A DNA stretch of 64,000 bases from Streptomyces sp. NBC_00440 (lineage in GTDB: Bacteria; Actinomycetota; Actinomycetes; Streptomycetales; Streptomycetaceae). A model generated the notes under the pieces. That model made no database searches and was not told where the DNA came from. It saw nothing but the letters and a program-made list of their open reading frames with translations. The position numbers and the translations under genes are program-made. The stretch spans positions 7,809,501 through 7,873,500 of the forward strand of contig NZ_CP107921.1 of the NCBI RefSeq assembly GCF_036014215.1, written 5' to 3'. Of this stretch, positions 8,972 to 17,341 are shown piece after piece; within the stretch, counting starts at the first letter, position 1; each line of letters opens with the position of its first letter.

Positions 8972-9819
8972 TCACGCCCACATCAGGAGCGACGCGAGAG
9001 TGACGGCTGCATGGAAGGACTCCGCGGTCTTGTCGTAGCGAGTGGCGATGCCGCGCCACTGCTTCAGCCGATTGAAGCAGCGTTCCACCACGTTTCGCTG
9101 CTTGTAGCGCTGCTTGTCGAAGGCCGGTGGGCGCCCGCCGCGACTGCCGCGCCGGAGCCGGTTTTGGACCTGGTCGGCCCGCTCGGGGATGGTGTGACCG
9201 ATGCTGCGTCGTCGCAGCCAGGTGCGGATGGCCCGGGAACTGTAGCCCTTGTCGCCCAGCACGTGGGAGGGTCGTACTCGGGGCCGCCCCGGGCCGATGC
9301 GAGGCACTCGTATCGCTTCAATCACCGCAGTGAACTGGGTGCAGTCATTGGTGTTGCCGCCCGTGAGCGTGAAAGCGAGCGGACGGCCGGCACCGTCGCA
9401 GGCCAGATGGATTTTGCTGGTCAGGCCACCTCGGGAACGTCCGAGTGCGGGGCTGCGGAGCCCCCTTTTCGTGCCCCGGCGGCGTGCTGGTGGGCGCGGA
9501 CGACGGTGGAGTCGACCGACACGAGCCAGTCGACGTCCCCGTCCGCGTCCGCCCCGGCCTGGGCGGCCTGCAGCATTCGCTCGAACGTTCCGTCCAGAGC
9601 CCACCGCCGGAACCGGGTGTGCAGTGTGGCCCACGGACCGTACCGGTCGGGCACATCCCGCCAGGCCACCCCCGTCCGGAACTTCCACACGATCCCGTTG
9701 AGCACCATGCGATCGTCCAGCCGCTTCCTACCCCGCAGCGGCCTGGGCAGCAGGGGCCGGACGAACTCCCACTCGGCATCCGACAGTTCATGGCGACGTA
9801 TCACGACACCATGATCCAC
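8972..9819 (-). CDS. IS5-family transposase (two frames, probable -1 frameshift)
   Basis: Frame A (9819 down to 9421) begins MDHGVVIRRHELSDAEW and carries the first catalytic Asp in SVDSTVVRAHQH. The rest lies in the -1 frame (to 8972): GLTSKIHLACDG, second Asp in LGDKGYSSR, and Glu in VVERCFNRLKQWRGIATRYD, completing the DDE triad. The frames join at an A4G5 run near 9462-9472 (CGAAAAGGGGGC on the coding strand), where the ribosome can slip back one base, as in many IS5 elements of this group. Both parts look intact, so the element may be functional. Confidence 0.85.
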
Positions 9820-9849
9820 CAGCGGTGATCATTTGAAGACACTGCCTAG

Positions 9850-11229
9850 TAGGGCTTTGTTACGTCTCTAGGCAAGTGGGCGCGTTGGTGGTTTCCTGCT
9901 GGTATGAGGGCGAATGAACTCGCAGCGTGCCGGGGCCGGTTGGAGGAGTTCGCTGGGGAGGTGTTCGCGCCTTTGGCGCGTGCTGATCAGCGGGTGAAGG
10001 GCGGGCTGTATCTGCGGGGTCTGTTGCTGGACGGGCGTCGGAAGTCGATGCAGCCGATGGCCGGGCGACTCGGGGTGGACCATCAGCAGTTGCAGCAGTT
10101 CATGACGTCGTCGACCTGGCCGGTGGACACGGTTCGTGCCGGATTGGCCCGCCGGGCGGTGGCGGTGGTGCGTCCGCAGGTGTGGGTGGTGGACGACACC
10201 GGGTTCCCGAAGGACGGGACGTCCTCGCCCGGGGTAGCCAGGCAGTACTCCGGCACCCTGGGCAAGGTCGGGAACTGCCAGATCGGGGTCAGCGTCCACG
10301 CCGCGTCCGACACCGCGTCGTGCCCACTGTCCTGGCGTCTGTTCCTGCCCGGCAGCTGGGACGGGGCCGAAGCTGCCGGCCGTCGGGCCCGCTGCCGCAT
10401 TCCTGATGAGCAACAGCACCGGCCGAAGTGGCGGCTCGCGCTGGACATGCTCGACGAACTGGCGGCCTTGGGGTTGCGGCCCGCGGTGCTGGTCGCGGAC
10501 GCCGGCTACGGAGCGAACGCCGACTTCCGCCACGGCCTGGAGGACCGCGGCCTCGCCTACGCCCTGCAGGTCAAGGGCGAGATGACCGCCCATACCGAAT
10601 CGGCCGTGCCACACCAGCCGCCCTACGGCGGGCTCGGACCGCGTCCGCTGCCCCGCTACCGGACCCGGCCCATCAGCCTGCGCGAACACGTCCTGGCCGC
10701 CGGACGTGCACGAGCGGTCACGGTCACCTGGCGCAAGGGCTCCAAAGCAGCCATGTCCGCCCGCTTCGTGTTCCTGCGCGTCCGCCTAGCCGGCCGCCGC
10801 CCGAAACCCGCCCCGGACGGTGCCATCGCTCTTCGGTGGTTGATCGCGCAGTGGCCCGAAGGGGAGAACGAGCCGGTCAAGTACTGGATTTCCAACCTTC
10901 CGGCCGACATTCCGGCCCGGGACCTCGTCCGCCTCGCGAAACTACGGTGGCACATCGAACACGACTACCGCGAGCTGAAAACGACGCTCGGACTCGACCA
11001 TTTCGAGGGCCGCTCATTCACCGGCTGGCACCGCCACGTCACCCTCGTCACCGCCGCCCACCTCTTCCTGACCGAACAGCGGTCCTCCCCAAAAGCCCCT
11101 GCCAGGGCCTGACCCTCTACCAGGCCCTGGCACTCCTCCAACACCTGTTAGCCACCTGGACCGGAACCTGCCCCACCTGCCGACAACCCACCCCATGGCA
11201 GACCTACGACACCACCTAACAAAGCCCTA
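9850..11229. mobile_element. IS701-family insertion sequence
   Basis: 1,380-bp element with 13-bp perfect terminal inverted repeats (TAGGGCTTTGTTA) and CTAG duplicated outside (9846-9849, 11230-11233), the target preferred by IS701-family elements. The left CTAG is the right boundary of the IS5-type element, so this element probably landed in the CTAG left by the other. Confidence 0.85.
9904..11112 (+). CDS. IS701-family transposase, C terminus in the -1 frame
   Basis: 402 aa in the zero frame. DDE sites: WVVDDTGFPKDG (first Asp), VLVADAGYGANADF (second Asp) and HIEHDYRELKTTLGLDHFEGR (Glu), with the YSGTLGKVGNCQIGVS block typical of the family. The zero frame ends at 11112, but the usual family C terminus (GLTLYQALALLQHLLATWTG) continues in the -1 frame to 11219. 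The junction contains CCCAAAA in the correct phase for a -1 slippery heptamer, so a longer frameshift product of about 438 aa is possible; a simple mutation is the alternative. Confidence 0.82.
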   Translation: MRANELAACRGRLEEFAGEVFAPLARADQRVKGGLYLRGLLLDGRRKSMQPMAGRLGVDHQQLQQFMTSSTWPVDTVRAGLARRAVAVVRPQVWVVDDTGFPKDGTSSPGVARQYSGTLGKVGNCQIGVSVHAASDTASCPLSWRLFLPGSWDGAEAAGRRARCRIPDEQQHRPKWRLALDMLDELAALGLRPAVLVADAGYGANADFRHGLEDRGLAYALQVKGEMTAHTESAVPHQPPYGGLGPRPLPRYRTRPISLREHVLAAGRARAVTVTWRKGSKAAMSARFVFLRVRLAGRRPKPAPDGAIALRWLIAQWPEGENEPVKYWISNLPADIPARDLVRLAKLRWHIEHDYRELKTTLGLDHFEGRSFTGWHRHVTLVTAAHLFLTEQRSSPKAPARA

Positions 11230-11252
11230 CTAGGGGCTGTCCGGCACTGCGA

Positions 11253-11285
11253 TATCGGCGCCCGGCCGGTAGCCGGGCGCCGATA
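11253..11285. terminator. Hairpin terminator, probably that of the sugar porter
   Basis: 13-bp perfect arms TATCGGCGCCCGG / CCGGGCGCCGATA with a 7-nt loop. Before the two insertions it would have stood just after the porter stop codon; it now lies between the IS701-type element and the convergent esterase gene. Confidence 0.7.
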
Positions 11286-11329
11286 CCTGTCAGAGCGGGA
11301 TCAGGTCAGTTCAGGTCAGTGGGCTGCTC

Positions 11330-12679
11330 TCACAGCGTGGACAGCCGCACGCACTCCGCCATCGCGCGGAGCCCGGCATCGTTGGGGTGCACCGTGTCGC
11401 CGCTGTTGTAGGCCGGCAGCAGGCGGTGCGGGTCGGCCGGATCGCGTACGGCGGCGTCGAAGTCGATGACGGACCCGTCGGCGTCGCCGCTCCGGATCCA
11501 CTGGTTGACCTCGGTGCGGATCTTCTCCGCACGCGCGTCGAGCTTGCCGTTGGGCGTGATCGTGGCCAGATGCACCCGCGCGCCCGCGGCCCGGGCCCGA
11601 GCGGCCAGCCGGCCGAACCCCGCGATGAGCTGCGATGCGGTCAGCGGCTCGCCGGGGTGCACACCGGCGTTGCTGCCGAGGTCGTTATTGCCCAGCGAGA
11701 CGATCACATCGCGCACCGCCGGGAGGGTGAGGGCGTCCCGGTCGAAGCGGGACTCGGCGCTGCGCCCCAGGTTGTTGGCGCCCGCGCCGGTCGGTCCCGC
11801 GTCGGTCAGCAGCCGGTTGCCGCCGATCCCGGCATTGACCACCGAAAGGCGCCGGGACGGCGGCAGTTGGGCCAGCCGCCGGGCGAGTACGTCAGGCCAG
11901 CGCTGGTTCGTGTCGGTGGTCGTCGCCCCGCCCTCGGTGATCGAGTCCCCGAAGGCGACGACCGTCCCTGCCGCCCGGGCTCCCGCGACATCCACCGCCC
12001 GCAGGAAGAACCACGACGTGGTCCGTTCCGGGAAGGCGGCCCCGCTCGCGTCCGCCGTGTGGTCGCCGGAGGTCGAGATGTAGCTGGTCTGACTCGCCCA
12101 CGGATGCCATGTCGTGGGACCCGTGGTGGTCGGCAGCCGGAAGCTGACCACCAGGTCCGTATCCGCCCGTACGGACAGCCGGACCGGATCCGTGACCGCT
12201 TCCGCCCCCACGGGCACCGTGGTGGACGGCTCATGGAGGAAGGTGGCACGGCGCAGGGTTCCGGGCACGACCGCCGCGTCCTTCGCGCGCCGCGCGACCG
12301 TCACCGGACCGACGTCCAGGGGGCGTTCACCGTACGCGTTGGAGAACCGCAGCCGGAACTGATCGCCGCCTGCGGACAGATGGACGACCATCCGCAGGGT
12401 CCGGTCGGTGAAACCCTCCGCCGACTGCCCGCTGCTGCCGGGCGGTGTCAGGGCCGTCGTCCAGGCCCCCACCCACGGCGCCGGGTGCGTGTCGGGGAGT
12501 ACGGACCGCGCCGGCACGGTCGTCGCATCGGCCGCCGACCGTACGGGGCGGCCGGGTGAACTCACGTCCGCTGCCCGCGCGTCCACCGCCACCCCCATCA
12601 GCAGCAACGCGGCGACAGCAGCCGCGGAGCGCCTGAGGCGGAGTCTCCCCAACCGCAGTATCAGAGCCGTCCTCGTCAT
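11330..12679 (-). CDS. Secreted SGNH/GDSL-family esterase
   Basis: 449 aa. An N-terminal signal peptide (MTRTALILRLGRLRLRRSAAA, then AALLLMGVAVDARA) is followed by a beta-rich region (about 60-200) and the SGNH hydrolase domain: block I FGDSITEGG, block II NAGIGGNRLL, block III SLGNNDLG and block V DTVHPNDAG, supplying Ser, Gly, Asn and the Asp/His pair. The ATG at 12679 overlaps the fucosidase stop (ATGA), so the two secreted enzymes are co-translated. A role in deacylating glycans is plausible from the partner, but the substrate is not shown. Confidence 0.88.
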   Translation of the reverse strand: MTRTALILRLGRLRLRRSAAAVAALLLMGVAVDARAADVSSPGRPVRSAADATTVPARSVLPDTHPAPWVGAWTTALTPPGSSGQSAEGFTDRTLRMVVHLSAGGDQFRLRFSNAYGERPLDVGPVTVARRAKDAAVVPGTLRRATFLHEPSTTVPVGAEAVTDPVRLSVRADTDLVVSFRLPTTTGPTTWHPWASQTSYISTSGDHTADASGAAFPERTTSWFFLRAVDVAGARAAGTVVAFGDSITEGGATTTDTNQRWPDVLARRLAQLPPSRRLSVVNAGIGGNRLLTDAGPTGAGANNLGRSAESRFDRDALTLPAVRDVIVSLGNNDLGSNAGVHPGEPLTASQLIAGFGRLAARARAAGARVHLATITPNGKLDARAEKIRTEVNQWIRSGDADGSVIDFDAAVRDPADPHRLLPAYNSGDTVHPNDAGLRAMAECVRLSTL

Positions 12680-14175
12680 CGGGTCCCCTCCCGCTGCACC
12701 TTGAGTACGACCGGATAGCCCGGCCCGGCTCCCGGCGGTCCGGACGCGGGCAGGTCGATCTCGATGGCGCCGGCCGTACGCCGCCAGGCGAGGGGGCCGC
12801 CGCGGTGACCGAGCAGCCGGATCACCGAGCCATCGGCCACCGGAAGGTCGGCCGGCACCGTGAGCCGGGTGCCCGGCCAGCTCAGCGGCACGATGTGGAA
12901 CGCGCCGTCGGAGCCGACCGTGTAACGCAGCTCGCCGTCGTCCGCGCGGGACCACGGTGTGGATCCGTAGACGGCCTCACCGTTGACGTCCAGCCAGGCA
13001 CCGATCGCCAGCAGGCGTTCGCGCTGCCAGTCGGCGATGGTGCCGTCGGCCCGTGGACCGATGTTGAGCAGCAGAGTGCCGTTCTTGGCGACGATGTCCA
13101 CGAGAAGCTGGACCAGCTTCTCCTTGGTCTTGATCTTCGAAGTGGGGTCCATGTACCCCCAGGACCTGCTCATCGTCACGCAGGCTTCCCAGGGGGCGGC
13201 CTGCAGCGTGTACGACTTGTCGCCCTCGACCGTCAGGTAGTCGGCGTGCGAGGCGATGAAGCGGTCGTTCATGATGACGTCCTTGGGACGCGCCCGGTTC
13301 ACCGCGTGGTTGTAGAAGTCGGCCATGATCTCGTCGCTGCGCCAGTCCCACTCCGGGGGCCGGAAGATATGTCCCGCGCCGCCGTCGAAGTTGTGCGTGC
13401 CCTGGCCGTCGCCCCACAGGACGTCCGGGTCGTAGCGGTCGATGAGGGTGCGCAGATGGACGTGCTCGTACTCCGCGACGTAGTCACGGACCGGCTTGTA
13501 CCCGGTGTACGGCACGGGCTCGCGGGTGTACGGATTGAGCGGCGGCGTGCCGAGCGCCGGGTTGTAGAACTCGCCGAGCGAGTAGTAGAGACCGCGTTTG
13601 AGCTGTGTGTGCCGGGCGGCCCCGAAGAGCTCGCCCACCAGGTCGCGCTTGGGTCCCATGGCGGCCGAGTTGCGGTTCGACGCCCTGTTGGGGAAGAGCT
13701 GGAAGCCGTCGTGGTGCTTGGAGGTCAGCACGAAGTAGCGTGCGCCGGCCCGCTCGAAGAGCCGTACCCAGTCGTGCGGGTCGAACCGTTCGGCACGGAA
13801 GCGCGGGATGAACGCGTCGTACGGGAAGTCCGCCCCGTAGGTGGCGCGGTGGTGGTCGTGGAGCGTGCCCTTCTCGAAGGCGTTGAAGCCGTACAGGTAC
13901 CACTCGCTGCTCCACGCGTCGTCGCCCCAGTGGGGCACCGCGTACACACCCCAGTGGATGAAGATGCCGAACTTGCCGTCCGAGAACCAGCGTGCGGTGG
14001 GGTGCTGGGAGAGCGACCCGGGTGTGGGTTCGTAGGGGCCCGGGCAGCGGCCCTCCGCCGCACCGGACATCCGGAGCGCGGCGGCGGTTGCCCGGCCGCC
14101 CAGCGCGGCCGCCGCCCCGGCGCCGACAGCGCCGGCGAGGAGCGTTCTGCGGGGTAATGACTGCCTGTTGCTCAT
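12676..14175 (-). CDS. Secreted GH29 alpha-L-fucosidase
   Basis: 499 aa with a Tat-type signal (LPRRTLLAGAVGAGAAAALG). The glycoside hydrolase 29 core shows GIFIHWGVYAVP, FVLTSKHHDGFQLF, the nucleophile region DPDVLWGDGQG (Asp after WG) and a beta-sandwich C-terminal domain after about residue 400 (LLLNIGPRADGTI precedes it). It is expected to release L-fucose from oligosaccharides or glycoproteins outside the cell. It is first in a two-gene operon with the GDSL esterase. Some GH29-like sequences act on other sugars, so fucose is likely rather than certain. Confidence 0.9.
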   Translation of the reverse strand: MSNRQSLPRRTLLAGAVGAGAAAALGGRATAAALRMSGAAEGRCPGPYEPTPGSLSQHPTARWFSDGKFGIFIHWGVYAVPHWGDDAWSSEWYLYGFNAFEKGTLHDHHRATYGADFPYDAFIPRFRAERFDPHDWVRLFERAGARYFVLTSKHHDGFQLFPNRASNRNSAAMGPKRDLVGELFGAARHTQLKRGLYYSLGEFYNPALGTPPLNPYTREPVPYTGYKPVRDYVAEYEHVHLRTLIDRYDPDVLWGDGQGTHNFDGGAGHIFRPPEWDWRSDEIMADFYNHAVNRARPKDVIMNDRFIASHADYLTVEGDKSYTLQAAPWEACVTMSRSWGYMDPTSKIKTKEKLVQLLVDIVAKNGTLLLNIGPRADGTIADWQRERLLAIGAWLDVNGEAVYGSTPWSRADDGELRYTVGSDGAFHIVPLSWPGTRLTVPADLPVADGSVIRLLGHRGGPLAWRRTAGAIEIDLPASGPPGAGPGYPVVLKVQREGTR

Positions 14176-14258
14176 CCGTCATCCTCACTTCGGGGCCGAT
14201 CCCCGGGCAGGCGTCAGAAGGCTGTGCGGTCACGTGTGTGACAGGCGTTCCTGTCTCT

Positions 14259-14268
14259 GAACCGCTTC
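14259..14268. promoter_or_regulatory. Weak LacI-like half-symmetric site upstream of the fucosidase
   Basis: GAACCGCTTC, with a central CG and GAA/TTC ends, resembles LacI-family operators of carbohydrate genes and lies 84 bp before the fucosidase start. Short and imperfect. The rest of the 14176-14417 gap shows no gene. Confidence 0.25.
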
Positions 14269-14417
14269 CGGCATAGTGCAGGTGCATCCGCGGGAGCGGA
14301 ACCCCCTGCGCGGAAAAACATCGGATGTCAACACGCCTTGCGACGCCCGAAGTTGCGCTTCTCGCCCTTCAGGGGGCGGATACATCGGGCCGGGAGATCA
14401 GTGTCGTACCGCGGCCG

Positions 14418-15332
14418 TCACAGGCCCTCGTTACCGCGCAGCTCCTCCACCGCGGTACGGGCGGCCGCGCCGATGACCGCGTCGGCCCGCGGCAGTGTGC
14501 TGTCGGCGCGGGCCGCCTGGGTGAACACCACGGCGGTGTAAGCGCTGCCGTCGGCGAGTTCGACCACTCCGGCTTCGTGGCGCATCGACCCGAACGTCCC
14601 GGTCTTGCCCGACACGGTCACGTCGTCGTAGGGGAATCCGGAAGCGAGCCGGTGCGTCCACGGCTGCTTTCCCATGACGTCGCGCATGAACGCACAGCTC
14701 TCGGCGGAGGCCGCCCGGCCGGTCCAGATGGCCCGCAGCAGCAGGGCCATGTCCGCGGGTGTGGCGGATGCCTTGGACAGGGGGTCGTAGACGACCGGCG
14801 GCACCGTTGTGTCGTTGTCCGAGATCCGCTCCATCGCGTCGCGCAGCGAACCGGCCCCGGTCTCCGTCACCAGCTGCGCGAACGTGGTGGCCACCCCGCC
14901 GTGCACGGTGGTGTCCTCCATGCCGAGGTCCCGGCACAGCTCGTCGACCGCCGCGGTCCCGACCCGGTGCAGCACCGCGTCGGCTGCGGTGTTGTCGGAG
15001 ATGGTCATCATCAGGGCGACCAGGTCCCGCAGTGACATGGACACCGTGTCCCGCAGGACGGAGATGCCGGTCGGGCCGGGCATCCGGTCCGACGGTTCGA
15101 GTGTCACCCGCAGGCAGGGGTCGACCGCCCCCGCGTCCACCAGCCGGCAGAACGCGGCCATCAGCGGCATCTTGTAGACGGAGCCGACGGGGACCGCCTC
15201 GTCGGGATCGACCGCGACGTACGCAGCCGGACGCCGCAGCTCCGCCACGTGCAGCCAGCCGCGGACCCCCGCGTCGGCGAACAGTCCGCGGATCGTGCGC
15301 TGTACACCGCTCTCGCGCCGGGACGCGCTCAT
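14418..15332 (-). CDS. blaB: BlaB-like serine beta-lactamase-fold regulatory protein
   Basis: 304 aa with the three penicilloyl-serine transferase motifs in order: SxxK in PVGSVYKMPL, SDN in MTISDNTAAD and KTG in VSGKTGTFG. No signal peptide is visible, so it is probably cytoplasmic. Gene order (LysR gene upstream with an ATGA overlap, beta-lactamase divergent) matches the blaL-blaA-blaB locus of Streptomyces cacaoi, where BlaB is needed with the LysR protein BlaA for beta-lactamase induction. A direct hydrolase role cannot be excluded. The start is the ATG at 15332, not an earlier one inside the LysR gene. Confidence 0.8.
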   Translation of the reverse strand: MSASRRESGVQRTIRGLFADAGVRGWLHVAELRRPAAYVAVDPDEAVPVGSVYKMPLMAAFCRLVDAGAVDPCLRVTLEPSDRMPGPTGISVLRDTVSMSLRDLVALMMTISDNTAADAVLHRVGTAAVDELCRDLGMEDTTVHGGVATTFAQLVTETGAGSLRDAMERISDNDTTVPPVVYDPLSKASATPADMALLLRAIWTGRAASAESCAFMRDVMGKQPWTHRLASGFPYDDVTVSGKTGTFGSMRHEAGVVELADGSAYTAVVFTQAARADSTLPRADAVIGAAARTAVEELRGNEGL

Positions 15333-16201
15333 TTCGCCGCCTGCAGAGACAGGGCCTCGACCACCAACTGCGCTGTGTGCGCCGCCCATTCGCGGTCCGG
15401 GCGCCGCGCGTCCCACACGACCCGCAGGCGCAGGGGCAGGGGCGGATCGGTGGCCCTGACGCGCTCGACGCCGTCGGCGGCCAGTGTCTCGTCGGCCGTG
15501 ACCAGCACCGCCTGCCCCGCCGCGACGAGCGCCAGCCCGGCGCGTTCGTCGGACACCACCAGGGTCTCCACCCGGCGCCCTCGGCTGGCCAGGGTGTCGA
15601 CGAACAGGTCGTGCGCCGCGGGGGCTTCGTCCCGCGGGCGCACGGCGACGGGCAGGCGTCCGGCCGTTCCCCTGGCCCCGGCGTGCTGGTCCGCAGGCGA
15701 GAGGATCCAGCTGGGGAAGAGCACCACCCGGTCCGCCGCCAGGCCGTGGAGTACGGCCGGGTGCCGGATCACCGCGAGGTCGAGCCGCCCCGCTGCGGTC
15801 TCGGACAGCAGCGTGACGGTCGGCGCGGTCGTCACGGCGATCCGGCTCCGCTCCCCGGCACGGACGGGCGCGGCCGCCACCGCGGCCGCGACTCTCGCCG
15901 GTACCTCGGGCGTCAGACCCAGCCTGAGCCGGCGGCCGTCCGCCTGCTCGCGGGCTCCCGCCTCCCGGAGTTCCGTGAGCGCCATCAGCGCCCGGCGGGC
16001 GTGCGGCAGCAGCAGTGATCCCTCATCGGTGAGCGTGACGCCCCGGTCGCGGTCGAACAGCCGGACGCCCAGCAGGGCCTCCAGCCGGCGCAGCCCCTGG
16101 GACAGTGGCGGCTGGGTGATTCCCACGCGCAGCGCGGCCGAGCCGAAGTGTTCCTCCTCCGCGAGCGCGACAAAGATCTCCAGATGCCGTTCGGTCAGCA
16201 A
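15329..16201 (-). CDS. blaA: LysR-family regulator, BlaA-like
   Basis: 290 aa. The LysR helix-turn-helix is at residues about 3-60 (LEIFVALAEEEHFGSAALRV, then QPPLSQGLRRLEALLGVRLFDR), followed by the periplasmic-binding-like sensor domain. I chose the TTG at 16201, which has GGAGG five bases upstream and places the helix-turn-helix at the N terminus as usual; upstream in-frame starts lack ribosome sites. The 173-bp gap to the divergent beta-lactamase should hold its binding sites. By analogy with S. cacaoi it activates the beta-lactamase gene. Confidence 0.85.
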   Translation of the reverse strand: MLTERHLEIFVALAEEEHFGSAALRVGITQPPLSQGLRRLEALLGVRLFDRDRGVTLTDEGSLLLPHARRALMALTELREAGAREQADGRRLRLGLTPEVPARVAAAVAAAPVRAGERSRIAVTTAPTVTLLSETAAGRLDLAVIRHPAVLHGLAADRVVLFPSWILSPADQHAGARGTAGRLPVAVRPRDEAPAAHDLFVDTLASRGRRVETLVVSDERAGLALVAAGQAVLVTADETLAADGVERVRATDPPLPLRLRVVWDARRPDREWAAHTAQLVVEALSLQAAK

Positions 16202-16374
16202 CGTGCCCTCCGACGTGCGCAGATATCCATCTCGAATCACCCTGAGGCCGAGAGTGTATTCGACATGGATCCGGGCGGCCGACTTGACTGTGTGCCGTGT
16301 GGAGCCGGGCCGCCGCGTACCCCCTGCGCGGCGGCCCGTATCTCCCTGACGACGCGACAAGGAACGAGGCCACC

Positions 16375-17295
16375 GTGCACATCACCGAATCCGCTCCGTC
16401 CCGCCGGACCGTACTGGCACTCGGCGCCGGTACGGCCCTGGCCGCCCTGGCGCCCGCAGGCCGGGCCTACGCCGTATCGCCGGGTGACGACATCTCCGGT
16501 CGGCTGAAGGCGCTCGAAAAGGAACACTCGGCCCGGCTGGGTGTGTTCGCCCGTGACATGGCCACGGGTGCGACAGTGCTGTACCGCGCCCGCGAACGCT
16601 TCCCGGTGTGCTCGGTGTCCAAGGCCCCGGCCGTCGGGGCCGTCCTGCGCGACCTCGACCACGACGGCGAGTTCCTGGCCAAGCGCATCCGGTACACCGA
16701 GGCGCTCGTCAAGAAGTCGGGCAACGCCCCGGTCACCGGAAAGCCGGAGAACATCGCCAACGGCATGACCGTCGCCGAGCTGTGCGCCGCCGCTCTCGGT
16801 CAGAGCGACAACACCGCGGTGAACCTCCTGCTCGCCGAACTCGGCGGCCCGACAGCGGTCACCCGCTTCTGCCGTTCCATCGGGGACACCACGACCCGGC
16901 TCGACCGGTGGGAGCCCGAGCTGAACTCGGCGGAGCCGTGGCGGGTCACGGACACCACGAGCCCCGGCGCCATCGGGTCCACCATCGGCCGCCTCGTCGT
17001 CGGCTGTGTGCTGACGCCCGGTCACCGCGAGAAGCTGACCGGCTGGATGACGGCGAACACCACGGACGGCGAACGCTTCAGGGCCGGACTGCCCGCCGAC
17101 TGGATCCTTGCGGACAAGACGGGGACCGGGGACTACGGCGTCACCAACGACGTGGGGGTCGTATGGCCGCCGAAGCGGCCGCCGCTGGTGCTGTCGGTGC
17201 TCTCCACCAAGCACGACCCGAAGGCGCCGGCGGACGACGCGCTGGTGGCCAGGGCCGCCGCGCTGGTGGCGGGGGTGCTGACGCCAACTGTGTGA
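16375..17295 (+). CDS. Secreted class A beta-lactamase
   Basis: 306 aa with a Tat-like signal (PSRRTVLALGAGTALAALAP). Active-site motifs are SVSK (Ser70-x-x-Lys73) after VC, SDN in GQSDNTAVN (Ambler 130), ExxLN in RWEPELN (166-170) and KTG in ADKTGTGDYG (234). Length and motif spacing are typical, so it should hydrolyse penicillins. The GTG at 16375 has GAGG upstream; the longer reading to 16297 adds residues before the signal peptide. Divergent from the LysR gene, consistent with inducible control. Confidence 0.92.
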   Translation: MHITESAPSRRTVLALGAGTALAALAPAGRAYAVSPGDDISGRLKALEKEHSARLGVFARDMATGATVLYRARERFPVCSVSKAPAVGAVLRDLDHDGEFLAKRIRYTEALVKKSGNAPVTGKPENIANGMTVAELCAAALGQSDNTAVNLLLAELGGPTAVTRFCRSIGDTTTRLDRWEPELNSAEPWRVTDTTSPGAIGSTIGRLVVGCVLTPGHREKLTGWMTANTTDGERFRAGLPADWILADKTGTGDYGVTNDVGVVWPPKRPPLVLSVLSTKHDPKAPADDALVARAAALVAGVLTPTV

Positions 17296-17310
17296 CAGGG
17301 GAGCGGTGTT

Positions 17311-17329
17311 GGCGGTCCTGGTGACCGCC
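17311..17329. terminator. Short hairpin between convergent genes
   Basis: GGCGGTC / GACCGCC arms with a 5-nt loop in the 46-bp gap between the beta-lactamase and the YciO gene. Confidence 0.45.
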
Positions 17330-17341
17330 TGAACGCCGTTG

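Larger units (their letters stand above)
8586..9845. mobile_element. IS5-family insertion sequence with a passenger ORF
   Basis: 1,260-bp element with 14-bp perfect terminal inverted repeats (GCAGTGTCTTCAAA at 8586, complement ending at 9845) and CTAG on both outer sides (8582-8585 and 9846-9849). It contains a two-frame transposase on the minus strand and, unusually, an extra 365 bp at the left end carrying a plus-strand ORF. Transposase layout and frameshift resemble the IS427 group of IS5, whose usual members are near 0.9 kb. Confidence 0.8.

Noticed and set aside
8972..9688. Single 236-aa frame as a complete transposase start
   Set aside because: Its first about 75 residues are shadow of frame A; the true N terminus is in frame A (MDHGVVIRRHELSDAEW), joined by a -1 slip.
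14418..15332. Call as a second exported class A beta-lactamase
   Set aside because: No signal peptide, and gene order and co-translation with the LysR gene match the BlaB regulatory partner instead.
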